The notes under the pieces were generated by a model, which worked only from the letters and a program-made list of their open reading frames with translations, made no database searches and was not told the DNA's origin. Below are positions 1-10,419 of a stretch of 64,000 bases of DNA, piece after piece (the stretch's first letter is position 1; each line of letters opens with the position of its first letter). The stretch is taken from NCBI RefSeq assembly GCF_000524195.1, contig NW_020170386.1:1517668-1581667 (forward strand). The letters are read 5' to 3'. The DNA is from Echinococcus granulosus (taxonomy: Eukaryota; Platyhelminthes; Cestoda; Cyclophyllidea; Taeniidae). The position numbers and the translations under genes were made by a program.

Positions 1-2730
1 AAAGGCCATCAATGGGACCCATGGGGTGACCGAAATATTTGATGCAGTTCGCAAAAGAGCTCGGTGTAGTGACTTCGTGTCACTTGCATGCCAGGATTAT
101 AATGCTAGCACTAAGAGATGCAGCCGTATCTGTCTATTGGCAAGAGACTCCTTAGTGTAGCTTCCACTACTTTCCTCTTCAAACTCCCCCATCAGAAAAC
201 GCCTGTTGAGACCGATGGGTGTGATTGGAGCTTCTCTGCTGTACAAATCCACCTCAACTCGGAGCCGGGGCTGGAGATGTCTTCAAACCAACTCTGTCCC
301 ATAGCATGTGGAGAAGGTGCAATGGTAGTGGCATGCTACTTCAACGTCGACGAGTACATAATAACTGTTGGGAATGTTTTAAAGGTGTGACGAGACAACG
401 TGCTTAAAACCACATCAACAGGAGAAGCAGTGGAAGCCAAGCAAATGGGTCTCACAGACACTGTCAACAAATGGCCATCACTTTGTTCTCCACTTCTTCA
501 ATGCTGTGAAACTCGCTGTTGTTCGATTGTTTCTAAACTGCCTTGTGGCGAGAAATGCCTGTTGTTAGGTGAGCAAACATTCCATTCTTTATTTCCAAGC
601 GATGCCCTGCCAACGCCACACTTTTAAGGCAGCATCGCATTTCGGAAGCCCATTCTACTCTAACGTTGTGTGTGATGCACTGCAGACGAAATCATCCACT
701 ATGCATTCCTTGGTAAAAATACCATCCAATTATGGCTGAGATCTATCTACTCGATACCATACCACACAACTTGGCGATAGGTGGCGAATACTTTTTCCTG
801 CAACACAGCTGGGACTAGTGACCTCAAGGCTAGCAAGACCCCACACTGTCGCAACACTAATTCATGAATGGAGGTGCGCACCAGGATGGGACGAGAGGCG
901 TGTGCTGCCCCCTCCACACCTTCATCCTCACCCCCAGTTTGCATATTCCTCTCATGATACTCCTCCAAATGTCCAGTCCATTGTCTTGGCTAAGTTTGCT
1001 TTTGCTTTTTGAGATGAGACGCTATGGACATGTGGCGTTTGTCGGTTCGTATCTCTTTTGGAAAGGATTGTGGACTGCAATGATGATTACCACAACAAGA
1101 AGATTATTTGAAGATGCTTTCTGAAGTTGGCCACTTTTGTTGTGGAAGAGGACATGAGCTTACTTGGTTGCCTCACACCAATGGCAATTCACGCGATAGC
1201 TGCTCCACGTTAACTTCGCATTGTGGACCAAAAGACGAACGGATTGGACAGTCGCGTTGAGTTAACTCGCCTTTGATGAATTCAGCTGCGTCATGCTGTG
1301 AACACACGATTTCGTACAGAAAGCATTGGCAAAGGCTTTGAGAGACAAGTCTACCTAGATTCGGATTTGCGTTTACTTGATTGCTGTGCGACTCTTGAAC
1401 TGAGGCTACCTTTGCAATTACCTTGCCTAAGAATAGTGGTTTTAAATGCGCCATCAACATCCTGCAATAAAACCACACCGATTTCCTCCTTGAGTTTTTT
1501 TATTGGTGCAATGAGCGAAAAGTGTTCGAACCGTAATTTGGCGGTCGATTTGGACAGAAATGCAATAGTTTGTTGTCTATCACAATTTAGAAAGATTGCT
1601 AGCACTTTGTGGACACTTGCCTGGATAAATGTGTGTGGAAATTAAGGAATTCGTGGGTGAATATGGCTGTGGTGTTTATCCGAAATGCAACATAAGAGGG
1701 CGTGCTTCTTCATGAAGTACCCCTTACTATCATAAGACTTGTTAAAAACACCAAAAGTACGGATGGATGGACTTCATACTTGACTCTTATTGGTGAGCAT
1801 GAGGCTATTTTGGTGCAATTCAATGGGGGAATGGATGGCCTATCTTTTGCCAGACAGACTGCATTGTTTAAGCGCGAGACATTGGGCACGGCATATGCTA
1901 TATCGTGCGCTTATGAAATATTTATCGCAGTACTTTATTTGTTTGATCATGTAGCACCTTGGGGCTACATCTCGGCAACTTGTCTTGAGTCAGTTCATAG
2001 CCCAAACCCAAAGCTTTCATATAGTGGTGCTCTACCTCAGCGGTGTAATTTTGACAGGGGTCGGACAATGCGCGTCATTTATAGATTTCAGGTTTTAATG
2101 TAGTCTTACAAAGTGGGTGTGGCAAAGGTGATTTCGAATGAGGAAAAATAGCAATTATTCGTGCAAAAGCAATTTTATATTCGAGTGATTTCGAGTTTCC
2201 ACACACTGCCATCTATTGCCTACGTTGTTTGCTCACATTACGTACCACTGCTTAAACTGCGCTCTCAATGTAGGAAATATGATCGACAAACAGAAATAAT
2301 TACAGTTTTATTGTGTATTAATTAAATGACGACCTAGGCGGTAAGTCTTAACACGCACTGTTAGAGAGAAAATGTGCGAAATCTTATGAATGTGCTCGTT
2401 CACTTATAGCGAAATTCCCCTCTCTTACCACAGCCAATTCATCAATTGCAGTTTAGTGGCACTTCAATACTAGGACCATTTACAATCAGATTCTATAGCA
2501 GTCATCAAATTAGACTTGGTAGATCTGGTAAGTAAAACATTGTACGCCTTTCCTCAGAGTTGGGAAACGGCAGCTGCTGGCCTTGGGTAATTCTTCATGC
2601 AAACACAAACGACTGACCACACCTAATTTTAGTAAAGTTTTCTTGTGTCAAAAGAAATTCGTCACCAATCGGCACAAGATATACTAACATAAAACGCAAA
2701 TTTCCATTAAAAGTAAGTAGTATAAGGTCA
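1..2730. other. Gene-poor left edge with degraded repeat-like sequence
   Basis: No gene could be supported here. Several short open frames on both strands have no recognisable domain and no consistent splice sites. The only suggestive piece is a possible retroelement RNase H fragment on the minus strand, listed separately. The rest reads as old, mutated intergenic sequence. Confidence 0.4.
1173..1605 (-). mobile_element. Possible Ty3/gypsy-type RNase H relic
   Basis: On the minus strand, near 1470-1500, one frame reads EEIGVVLLQDVDGAF, which resembles the GIGAVLxQxxDG core found after the reverse transcriptase of Ty3/gypsy elements. A second frame downstream reads CQCFLYEIV, comparable to the FRCYLYG segment of the same domain. 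The two pieces lie in different frames and are surrounded by stops, so this would be an old, broken copy. No LTR or primer-binding site was seen. The match is by eye only and could be chance. Confidence 0.25.
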
Positions 2731-2743
2731 GTTGCTTGCAATT

Positions 2744-2828
2744 CCAATTAGCATATTTCGGATCCTTATCATGTCTTGCAGAACTAAATCAGCTCACTTC
2801 GCTACTATTTGGCAAATTTTCTATAAAA
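2744..2828 (+). promoter_or_regulatory. CCAAT and TATA-like sites before the broken PTB-like copy
   Basis: A CCAAT pentamer lies at 2744-2748 and a TATAAAA box at 2822-2828, 23 bases before the ATG at 2851. The spacing (CCAAT 107 bases before the ATG) fits the intact family members. Both motifs are short and common, so the call rests on position. Confidence 0.35.
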
Positions 2829-2850
2829 GTAGTAATTCAGTAAACTTTAA

Positions 2851-3261
2851 TATGGTTCTCTATGCTGTGTCATCTGAATTTGTAATGACAAAGAAAGAAA
2901 TTCCAGGAGAGTTTTTAAACCACTTCGCTGGAGCCAATCACAGTGCACTTGGTGACAAACCAAACTTTCAATCTACTAATTTTGCAATTAAATGGAGTGG
3001 CATCCATGATTGCAGTGAGAGTAATTTATGTGCTCAAGTGAAGAAGGTAGATGTATTACCAAGAAGACTATTTACCACTATCAAAGGTGGTTTGCCAGTC
3101 TTTTTACTTTGTTTACCCCAAACGATTTGCAGCGTATGTGTTTTAATTTTAAAAACGCATTAGATATTCCAATTGGGGAGACAAATAAGGAAAATATCTA
3201 CACTTTTGGAATTGAAACATTTATTGGTTTCTCCGACTACATTAATTGGGCACATAAGTGA
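2851..3261 (+). pseudogene. Broken PTB/PH-like family copy (frameshifted)
   Basis: Two overlapping frames each carry half of the domain found in the intact neighbours. The first frame, from ATG 2851, includes NFAIKWSGIHDCSESN, comparable with MDIKLFKDGVHF of the 9346 gene. The second frame, open from 3028 to the stop at 3261, includes TIYHYQRWFASLFTLF and IYTFGIETFIGFSDYINW, which match in order and spacing the TIPYDKLKDVEF and CYQVMV...CGFLRE segments of that gene. The reading frame changes around 3030-3065. No Ser/Tyr-rich tail follows. This looks like a relic of the same family, although a short unrecognised intron at the shift cannot be excluded. No protein function is claimed. Confidence 0.45.
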
Positions 3262-4073
3262 AACGGTAAATTTCTCTCCTTTGCTTTTACTCTTCTGTCA
3301 GAGAAGATAGGTTATGATGTCTACGAAGAATTTCATTGCTTGTTAGAAAGATTTCCCATCCAGTTGCCTTTTTTTGGGAAAGAAGTGACGCAGTTTCAAA
3401 ATTAAGATTAAGCATTAGCTAAGGGCCTCTTATTTTCGAATCTAGCGCTCACACGTCCAGATCTAGCTCTGCATGAACTGGTGCCAAATGCTTGCTAGCC
3501 AACGTAGAGCAGCTACGGCGAACTCCTTTCAGCAAACTACTGGCATCCCAACTTTGTTGGGACGTGCTTAGACATTTGTACACACTTTGTTATGGATACT
3601 AACTGGATTTGAGTGATTCGTTGAGTCTCATTCATACCTAATCGGATTTTAGATTCATGAGACAACTTTTTTGCCAATGAGCGTTACTTCACAAATTAGT
3701 CAGAAATTGGACTTGAGAAACTCTAATACAAAAACTCATAGTTAGTTTTGCTGTTAAAACTTTTTCATTTACCAACATAGTGGTGGGCTAAGCCATCTAA
3801 TCTGTACTGTTGTTAGCAATAATATAAATAAATTTTATTAAAGAATAAAGACTTCTCTACACTGTACTGAGATTCACAAAATTAGTCCAAGAGCTCTAAT
3901 GAAACAATGAAATTTCGAGCATGTGGGGATGCAATTGGCATCTGGTCTTTAATAGTCTATAAACATGTAAAACAATATGCCTGCTAGGTGAAGTCGAAGA
4001 TTTTAAGCGTCTAATGTTGAAGGAGGGGTTAATTACTTCAATGAACACCTTTTTACACTTAGAAGGATCCACA
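3262..4073. other. Intergenic; polyadenylation signal of the 4074 gene
   Basis: No gene is seen. On the minus strand an AATAAA signal (TTTATT on the plus strand at 3834-3839) lies about 235 bases past the stop of the 4074-5063 gene and is its likely 3' end. Confidence 0.4.
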
Positions 4074-5063
4074 TTAGTAATGGGCGTATCTGCGGGGTAC
4101 TGATCCGCTCCTGGATGTTCGATCAAATACAGATCGTTGCTTCATGCCATATTCGTATCGGTTCCCCCTATAGTCCTCGTATTCCGGGTCTAGGTAGACA
4201 AGATTCTTGTTGAGCATAGCTGCTCGGCTGTTGTAATTGTAGCCGGAACTCTCGAATCGCTGTCTAGACGCCCGTCTCCGTGATGAGCGACGAAGCTCTC
4301 CGCAGTCATAGGCAAATCTGCCGTTCCGAGACTTTCGGGAGACTGGCCGGTAGATCTCGTAGTTGGTGGAATCGAAATTATCAAAGATGTCACTTTTTTG
4401 GCGATTCAGTGAGCGTTGGGAATTGTAAATGTTGGAATATCCAATAGAGGAAAATGCAAAGGGTTGGACTCGAGGCAGCTTTGGTTCCTCTTCTTCCTTC
4501 CGGTAAAAAGCTCGCATAGTCGGGTTGTGTGCGGCACTGCGGTAGAAGTAGTGGGAGGCCGAGGTCACACTGGCATCACTTTCCTCCGCCATCGGTGTGG
4601 AGAAACTTGAGCCGGAATTCACGGCGGTGCGCACGCTTTCGTTTTTAAAGTTGGCAGTTTCGCTAATCGGACTCAGCTGCAGTTGATCAATCACATAGCG
4701 AAACATGGTCCCCACAAGTGGAGTGGGAAGACGTATTACTTGAATCTGATTCCGAATTTTTGGGTCGGTCACAACCATAAATACAAGGGTGGGATCGCGT
4801 TCGCATGGGTAGGTGGCCTGAACAGCCTTGTAATATATCTTTTGCTTCTCTTTACGATAATGAAGGATGAGGTAAGAGGAGTAATTGCAGACGTAGCCGT
4901 TGATTTTTGAATCTGGGAGACGGTTTTCGTTGTAGAGGTCATTTACTCGGTCCTGGGTGCTGAGGTCATGGCTGTCGAACTTCACCGGGTCGGAAATTCC
5001 TGCGGGACTCCGGAAGTAAATAGCCCTTCCTTCCTTGTCTAATCGTTGGATGAGTAATGCCAT
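4074..5063 (-). CDS. Single-exon PTB/PH-like domain protein, family member A (329 aa)
   Basis: An uninterrupted 330-codon frame. I start it at ATG 5063 (context CAACACCATGG) and not at the in-frame ATG 5195, because the CCAAT site at 5186-5190 then sits 123 bases upstream, as in member D (126). Residues 53-130 have the strand pattern of a PTB/PID-like fold: YLILHYR, KIYYKAVQATYP, LVFMVVTDP, IQVIRLPT, then a closing helix MFRYVIDQL. Residues 135-329 are low complexity, rich in Ser, Arg and Tyr, with tyrosine clusters such as YLDPEYEDYRGNRYEYG, and end in RRYAHY. The fold call is by eye. PTB domains bind NPxY-type peptides or lipids, and the tail tyrosines could be phosphorylated; both are inference. 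No transmembrane segment or signal peptide was seen. A probable polyA signal lies at 3834-3839. Confidence 0.7.
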   Translation of the reverse strand: MALLIQRLDKEGRAIYFRSPAGISDPVKFDSHDLSTQDRVNDLYNENRLPDSKINGYVCNYSSYLILHYRKEKQKIYYKAVQATYPCERDPTLVFMVVTDPKIRNQIQVIRLPTPLVGTMFRYVIDQLQLSPISETANFKNESVRTAVNSGSSFSTPMAEESDASVTSASHYFYRSAAHNPTMRAFYRKEEEEPKLPRVQPFAFSSIGYSNIYNSQRSLNRQKSDIFDNFDSTNYEIYRPVSRKSRNGRFAYDCGELRRSSRRRASRQRFESSGYNYNSRAAMLNKNLVYLDPEYEDYRGNRYEYGMKQRSVFDRTSRSGSVPRRYAHY

Positions 5064-5185
5064 GGTGTTGTGGAAAGAGACTGTATCAACTCTGCTGCGT
5101 AAGCTAGGGCTCTCCTCCAACACGTGCGTACACGCGGTGCGCAGGGCTAGGAGTAGCCACTCACAGGCGCAGTTGCTTCGCCTCC

Positions 5186-5190
5186 ATTGG
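5186..5190 (-). promoter_or_regulatory. CCAAT box of member A
   Basis: The minus strand reads GCACCAATGGAGG, 123 bases before ATG 5063. CCAAT is the NF-Y site. The other intact family members carry the same motif at comparable distance. No TATA box is evident between the site and the ATG. Confidence 0.4.
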
Positions 5191-5339
5191 TGCATGGCGG
5201 CTGCGCCAGTGGTAAGGCGACAGAACTGCCAACTGCTTTCCTATTGTCCTAACTTCACCAGTTTACCAAGGTATTTTACGCATTTTAGCAAAAAACGCTT
5301 TCAATGTCACTCATTTAAACTTTATGAATATGAGTAATT

Positions 5340-7131
5340 AGAATGAACCTTGTATAACTTGGATTGTCAGTGCGTACCTGTTTGAGTGTACGTGAGTTTT
5401 TTGCTTGTATGAGCGGCACAACTCCCCTGTAATCTGCATGTCATGGGCCAACCAACTCTGCCACCTATTCACTGTCTTTCGTCCTCTACCTGTGCACAAA
5501 ATACTGCCCTAACTCGCTCCTTTAACAGTAAAATCAAAAGTAATTTGTAAATAGCAAAAAACACCGATAATCAGCCCTTGAGTGCGAAAATGCGTTAAGA
5601 TGGCTACGCCTTAACATGACATCGTTAGGAGGAGACTTTGGGGAGAGTGGCACCATTGTAAGACAGGAGTACTTCGATAAACAATCACTCCACTTGCATA
5701 ATGGAAGGACCAATATAAGAGAAGATTTTGAAGGGTGGGATAGCATGATACTTTGATCTACTTTGAATTTCAAATATGAGCTAGGTTCTAACTTGGGAAA
5801 TAAGACAAACCTTTTTAAGTTACAAGAGATCAGATTTCATGTGCGAACCAGAATTTAATTTGTAATGTGGAGAAGCAAATTATTTAGCAAAGAAAGGACT
5901 CAAATAATTATATCATAAATATTTATATTGATAATTAAAAGCACAGGTTACTTATTTATTTCAGTAATTAAACCGCGACAAAGATGTTAGGATGGCTTTT
6001 AAATGCTTTCTGTGGGATAGTTCTCACAATTTTTTTTGCAATTTAGTCCTTATATGATAGTCAGCAAAATATTTACTAACGTAGGAGGAGGCCGAACATT
6101 TGCATTCATTAATTTGAGCGGAATCTTTACTCCCATAGGGTAATGATAGTGCTTAAAAGATTTACGTTGAATTCAAAAGCAGAAAATCCGCTTAACCTTT
6201 CGCAGCTCATTTGTTGAAGACAGGCAGCAAACCAGCACTTTGAATCTACAGATTGCCCATCTTCTCTCTTTAGCAGCTCTGTGCCAGTTGTTAATATTTA
6301 TGGTGCTTTGAGTACTTGAGGCTTGATTGCGCTATCGCCCAATTTAGTGCAGGTAAGGGTTAGTGCATTAAATGCCCAATTTGAATGTTTAGTAGTCTGC
6401 AATAATGATGTCGTAGCCTCGAAAGAAAACAGAAGCAATGTTTTAGATTTAAAAGCAAAATCCCTCGAACCGGAGTTATTCTAAAATAAAATAAAAAGGC
6501 AATTTGGAATACTTAGAAACGATTTATATTATCCTCCAAATTTGGCTTAATGCTTTCATCGCCTATAAAGTCCCCAGTGAAATAGTGAAAGATCTCTGAC
6601 AAATAAGTTTACAGTGCGCACCTCTACGAACCAATTCATTTAAGCTGCTCTGTGACTCATTAATAAATTCAACAATCAGGTTGCGCTGGAAACAGAGCAA
6701 GAGGGTTGCGGTGCACTTGGGGGCAGAACAAACCACCATAGAGCATACTGATAGACCGTTTTCCTTTGTACCCAAATGTCACTACCTCCCTTAGGAGCTG
6801 TTAGTTACAGTTCCATGTGCAGCTAAATACATTTGACGTTGCATTTAAAAGTAGAATACACTGACCACACCTACACGTAGAGCTCTTTAGACCCTGCCTG
6901 TTTTGTTCTGCCACCCTTAAAAGAAACAGAGTTGAATACCCAAAACAAAAACTACTTCTTTCTAAATGGACCAATCCGATTAAAACATTTTCCAAATTCA
7001 ACCGTTTAAAACCACTCTTTCGGGTCAAGGGTTAATGTATACGTAACTAAATATTCCTTTATACTAAGGTACTGGCACCTTTTTGGTGGAAAATAACTAT
7101 AGACAGCCAATACTTCTTCCATAAAGAGCAT
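5340..7131. other. Intergenic, no gene recognised
   Basis: AT-rich sequence with short frames on both strands (for example 6563-6775 and 6801-7028 on the minus strand) that show no domain, no splice structure and no similarity to neighbouring genes. Confidence 0.4.
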
Positions 7132-7524
7132 CTAGAAAAAAGTAAGGACATAAATAATATCCAAATACTGGTCCTTGAGGTAGCCAAAGTATTTCTTAAA
7201 ACGCCTAAATGTTGACAGATTATAAACTAAATAAAAAGGAACCCTATCACTTGGAAAATTGCAAATAAACTGAATCACAGGGGGACTTGGAGCAACATTG
7301 GATATACATGCCACTAATTTACTCACAGTTGCATGTTCGGCGTAAGCAAAACCTTTGGATGAATATATGTTGGTGGCTTCCTTAACGAATACAATTTTAT
7401 TCACTTCTGAATCGATTTTCGCATACAAAAGTGAATAAAGCATGCGAAAATCAAAGAAATAAAAATTCGGTGATTGAAAGAAAGTAAGCGGTAATTTGTG
7501 TGGGCTAACACATCCGCTTAACAT
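7132..7524 (-). CDS. Short tail-less PTB/PH-like family member E (130 aa)
   Basis: A 131-codon frame from ATG 7524. From about residue 42 it shows the family order of strands: NKIVFVKEATNIYSS, HATVSKLVACISNVAPSPPV, IQFICNFP, VPFYLVYNLS, then a closing helix FRRFKKYFGYLKD. This parallels the HFYP / DKLKDVEFVEGSPEL / RLIVNSK / CYQVMV / CGFLRE series of the 9346 gene. It stops soon after the domain (YVLTFF) and lacks the long Ser/Tyr-rich tail of the intact members. No CCAAT box was seen close upstream. It may be a truncated copy, a dying gene or a genuine short paralogue; whether it is expressed is unknown. Confidence 0.45.
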   Translation of the reverse strand: MLSGCVSPHKLPLTFFQSPNFYFFDFRMLYSLLYAKIDSEVNKIVFVKEATNIYSSKGFAYAEHATVSKLVACISNVAPSPPVIQFICNFPSDRVPFYLVYNLSTFRRFKKYFGYLKDQYLDIIYVLTFF

Positions 7525-9240
7525 GAAGGTGAATGCATTTAAATACTGCCTTAAAACTCACCTAGATGAGAAACCGAGTCATTCTTCATTTAAAAACTAT
7601 TTTGGGAAAGACATAGGTTTTAACCGCATGAGTTACGTAGAATTTTGAGGAAAACATAAAAGTGCCTCAACCTATTTTGGTCGTAAAACAAATATAATGG
7701 GCATGGATGCATGACCTCTGATTCCTCCTATTATTTTTAATAAAAATGCATTTTAGAAAGCTTTTATAAAATAACAGAACCTGGAGCATAAGGAGAAAAA
7801 TCTCACCCTTACCTATTAATTCTTTTTTCTCTATAACAATGAACCATTATTCAGTGCATTTATTTTACTACCAGCGCTTTAGAGGGGTTAGGGAGAACAT
7901 AATGAAAGCGGTGTCTACTTATCCAAACGTAAATTTGATACCATTGTACATAAGCAAGCACTACAGCAACTTGTATGAGTAGAGGAAATCTGATTGGTTG
8001 GGTCAAGCGATCACCGTAAAGTTAGTGTTTTTGATGTCATCAGACATAATCCACAATTCTAAAGGCATGCCAGCGTTTATCAGCGTGTACTTGATGGGTT
8101 TGGTCTGACTCATTGCTAGAAACTAAAGACTATTTACAAAAATTTCTTCAATTTCGAGACTGGTGGTAGAATAAGCGATTGCTACCACAACAATTTCAAA
8201 CACAAACAGCACTTTAAGCAATGCACTGCAGCTGGTAATCGGTAGGACACCACATTTGTCCGCCTCCGATATTGAGGAGAGCGATTATTTGAAGTGAGAG
8301 AGAGATCACCCATCGGAGACACAATAGTCTAGGATGCAATTGAGCTTCATATTGATCTATTAGCACGTCATCATGGAAACAAATAAAGTTCCACCATAAG
8401 GCAAGGGACGTTATTTCTAGTAGCAAGACAACCCAATAAGTTTTCAAGATCGGTTGGTATGCCTAGGTATAGTTAGCCAAAAGCTCCTTCCTGGCTGTGA
8501 TAGCAAAAAATTTTGCAACCAATCGATCTGAGCTACGGTAGGGCTTTTAATTTTTATCCCATCATGGATTTGTCCCCCGTTTTCAGCAGTTTGTGTCCAA
8601 TGAAAATCCCCCGTCATTCGCCGAGTTAACTCCAATAACCCCTTTGACCACTCAAAAATATCTAATTCACTCGGAGATGCAACTCTTGCTTGTAGTCTTA
8701 GAAATTTATGAGGTGAATGTTCACTATTAAAGCCATTTAACTTTCATGCTTATGAGCAAAATGAAATGGAACAGAAAAGAACCCCTTTGTGGCAGCACTC
8801 AACAACATCTTTACAATTCTATGAGCCCACAACCAAAGTGATAAAATGTTCTACATCTATCTTATTCAGATTTTGGATAGATGTTGCATTTCAAATTATG
8901 GGCCACAGAAATGTTGCCTTTATTACGACGATTCACTTTGTATTTAACGTATTGCGAAATAAGAGAATGGGAGTAAACTATTCGAGTAGCACAGTAAGGC
9001 AGTACCGAAGCGATTAATTATGGTGAAGTTGAACCAATCTGACAATAAACTATTCCCATACTGATCTACCCTATTGCAGAAATAGTCATAATTCAGCCTT
9101 GTAATCTGCACTCTGGAGAGTATAAAAATCCGTAGTCCACAAAACACTCCGAATGGGAGGCCTGTGCGCAGACCTTGCTCGCACGCCGACGGCAGCAAAC
9201 ATCACGTTGAGAGTGCAAAGTCATTCGCTAAGGGCTCTCG
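7525..9240. other. Intergenic, no gene recognised
   Basis: Short open frames on both strands (for example 8214-8447 and 8766-9017) have no recognisable domain. Nothing else could be supported. Confidence 0.4.
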
Positions 9241-9244
9241 CCTG

Positions 9245-9264
9245 ATTGGTTGGCAGGAGCCAAT
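9245..9264 (+). promoter_or_regulatory. Inverted ATTGG...CCAAT pair, promoter of member B
   Basis: ATTGG at 9245-9249 and CCAAT at 9260-9264 face each other with 10 bases between them, 82-101 bases before ATG 9346. Member D has the same inverted arrangement with 16 bases between the elements. This is a plausible paired NF-Y site. No clear TATA box follows. Confidence 0.45.
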
Positions 9265-9345
9265 AGGACCTCGAGAATATGCAGGCATTCCGCATAATTC
9301 AGGGCGTTTCAAATTCACTTCTGTGCAGAGCTTTTGGATAACCGA

Positions 9346-10311
9346 ATGCCTTCCGTTAAGAAAGAAAAGGGAACGAAGGATAGCAAAAAGGGAGATTCGG
9401 CAAAAGAAGAGCCAGAAATTTGCCTATTCCAGATTCCCGCTTTCAAACCCAAGGCATTCAAGTCGAAGGATGAACTTGGTGACATAAAAAAAGACAAACC
9501 TATGGATATAAAACTATTTAAGGATGGTGTTCACTTTTATCCACAGGGCAAGAAGAAAGTGAAGCACACGATCCCATATGATAAGTTGAAAGATGTTGAA
9601 TTTGTTGAAGGGTCTCCAGAACTGGTGCGCTTAATAGTGAATTCCAAAGGCAAAAAAACCTGCTACCAAGTAATGGTTACCGATAATGTAAATCGAGAGA
9701 GGTTGTGTGGATTTTTACGAGAAAAAAGAGGAAAGGAGCACCAATCGCCTTCAACAGAGCAAAGTGAGCAAACTGCAGAGGAGCCAAGTCAGTTTGAGCA
9801 TAAACCGTCATCTCCTAAGAATGGGAGCTTTGCAGCTTCCAACTTTTCCAAAAATATGTCTTCTGAAATGAGTTACAATGGCAACAGCAACGTGCATGAC
9901 GATCCTTCCAATAAGTACAAATCTGCAGGATTAAAGTCAGGGCTCAAAAGCAGTAACCTGAGCAGAAACTCAGAAGCTGCATTTGACAGACGGAGCCGAT
10001 CAACGGCCTTTAACGTGGATTATTCTCAGGGAGAAGACGATTTGAACAGCATTACTGATCGGTTAACACAAAGTATTCATCAAGGTTATGCTTCAAGTAG
10101 GCGACCTGAGTCATCCTACTACGCAAGAAGTCGGATTTCTCGAGAACCCAAAAACGCTAATGATGATTACGATGAACAGACGTCTGGATACGGCTACGAC
10201 GATTCGGAAGACTCCGACGAAACGATTGTTGTTCGACCGGTCAAACCGCGTTCCCTTACCTTCTACACACCATTTCTTAAGGTGCCCCGAAATAGAGAAC
10301 CATACTATTAA
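9346..10311 (+). CDS. Single-exon PTB/PH-like domain protein, family member B (321 aa)
   Basis: An intronless frame from ATG 9346 (an upstream in-frame TTG is ignored) to the stop at 10311. The N-terminus is Lys-rich. Residues 25-127 give the clearest PTB-like reading of the family: PMDIKLFKDGVHFYPQGKK, then TIPYDKLKDVEFVEGSPEL, LVRLIVNSKG, TCYQVMVTD, and the closing helix ERLCGFLREK. This parallels the PTB order of a dGV hairpin, an I-x-F-x(4-6)-D/SP strand, a core strand and a C-terminal helix. Residues 130-321 are Ser/Asn-rich with an acidic Tyr/Asp patch (SGYGYDDSEDSDE), ending PRNREPYY. An AATAAA signal lies at 10414-10419, about 100 bases past the stop. The protein is probably cytosolic; it has no signal peptide. 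Its role is unknown. Confidence 0.75.
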   Translation: MPSVKKEKGTKDSKKGDSAKEEPEICLFQIPAFKPKAFKSKDELGDIKKDKPMDIKLFKDGVHFYPQGKKKVKHTIPYDKLKDVEFVEGSPELVRLIVNSKGKKTCYQVMVTDNVNRERLCGFLREKRGKEHQSPSTEQSEQTAEEPSQFEHKPSSPKNGSFAASNFSKNMSSEMSYNGNSNVHDDPSNKYKSAGLKSGLKSSNLSRNSEAAFDRRSRSTAFNVDYSQGEDDLNSITDRLTQSIHQGYASSRRPESSYYARSRISREPKNANDDYDEQTSGYGYDDSEDSDETIVVRPVKPRSLTFYTPFLKVPRNREPYY

Positions 10312-10419
10312 CCAATTTCATCTACGGACAAACGAGGTTGTGTATTTTTTGTAAGGGTTACTTTTTGGATAATCTCCTCCCTTTTCTATGAATGATATCA
10401 GGACATTTGTCTGAATAAA

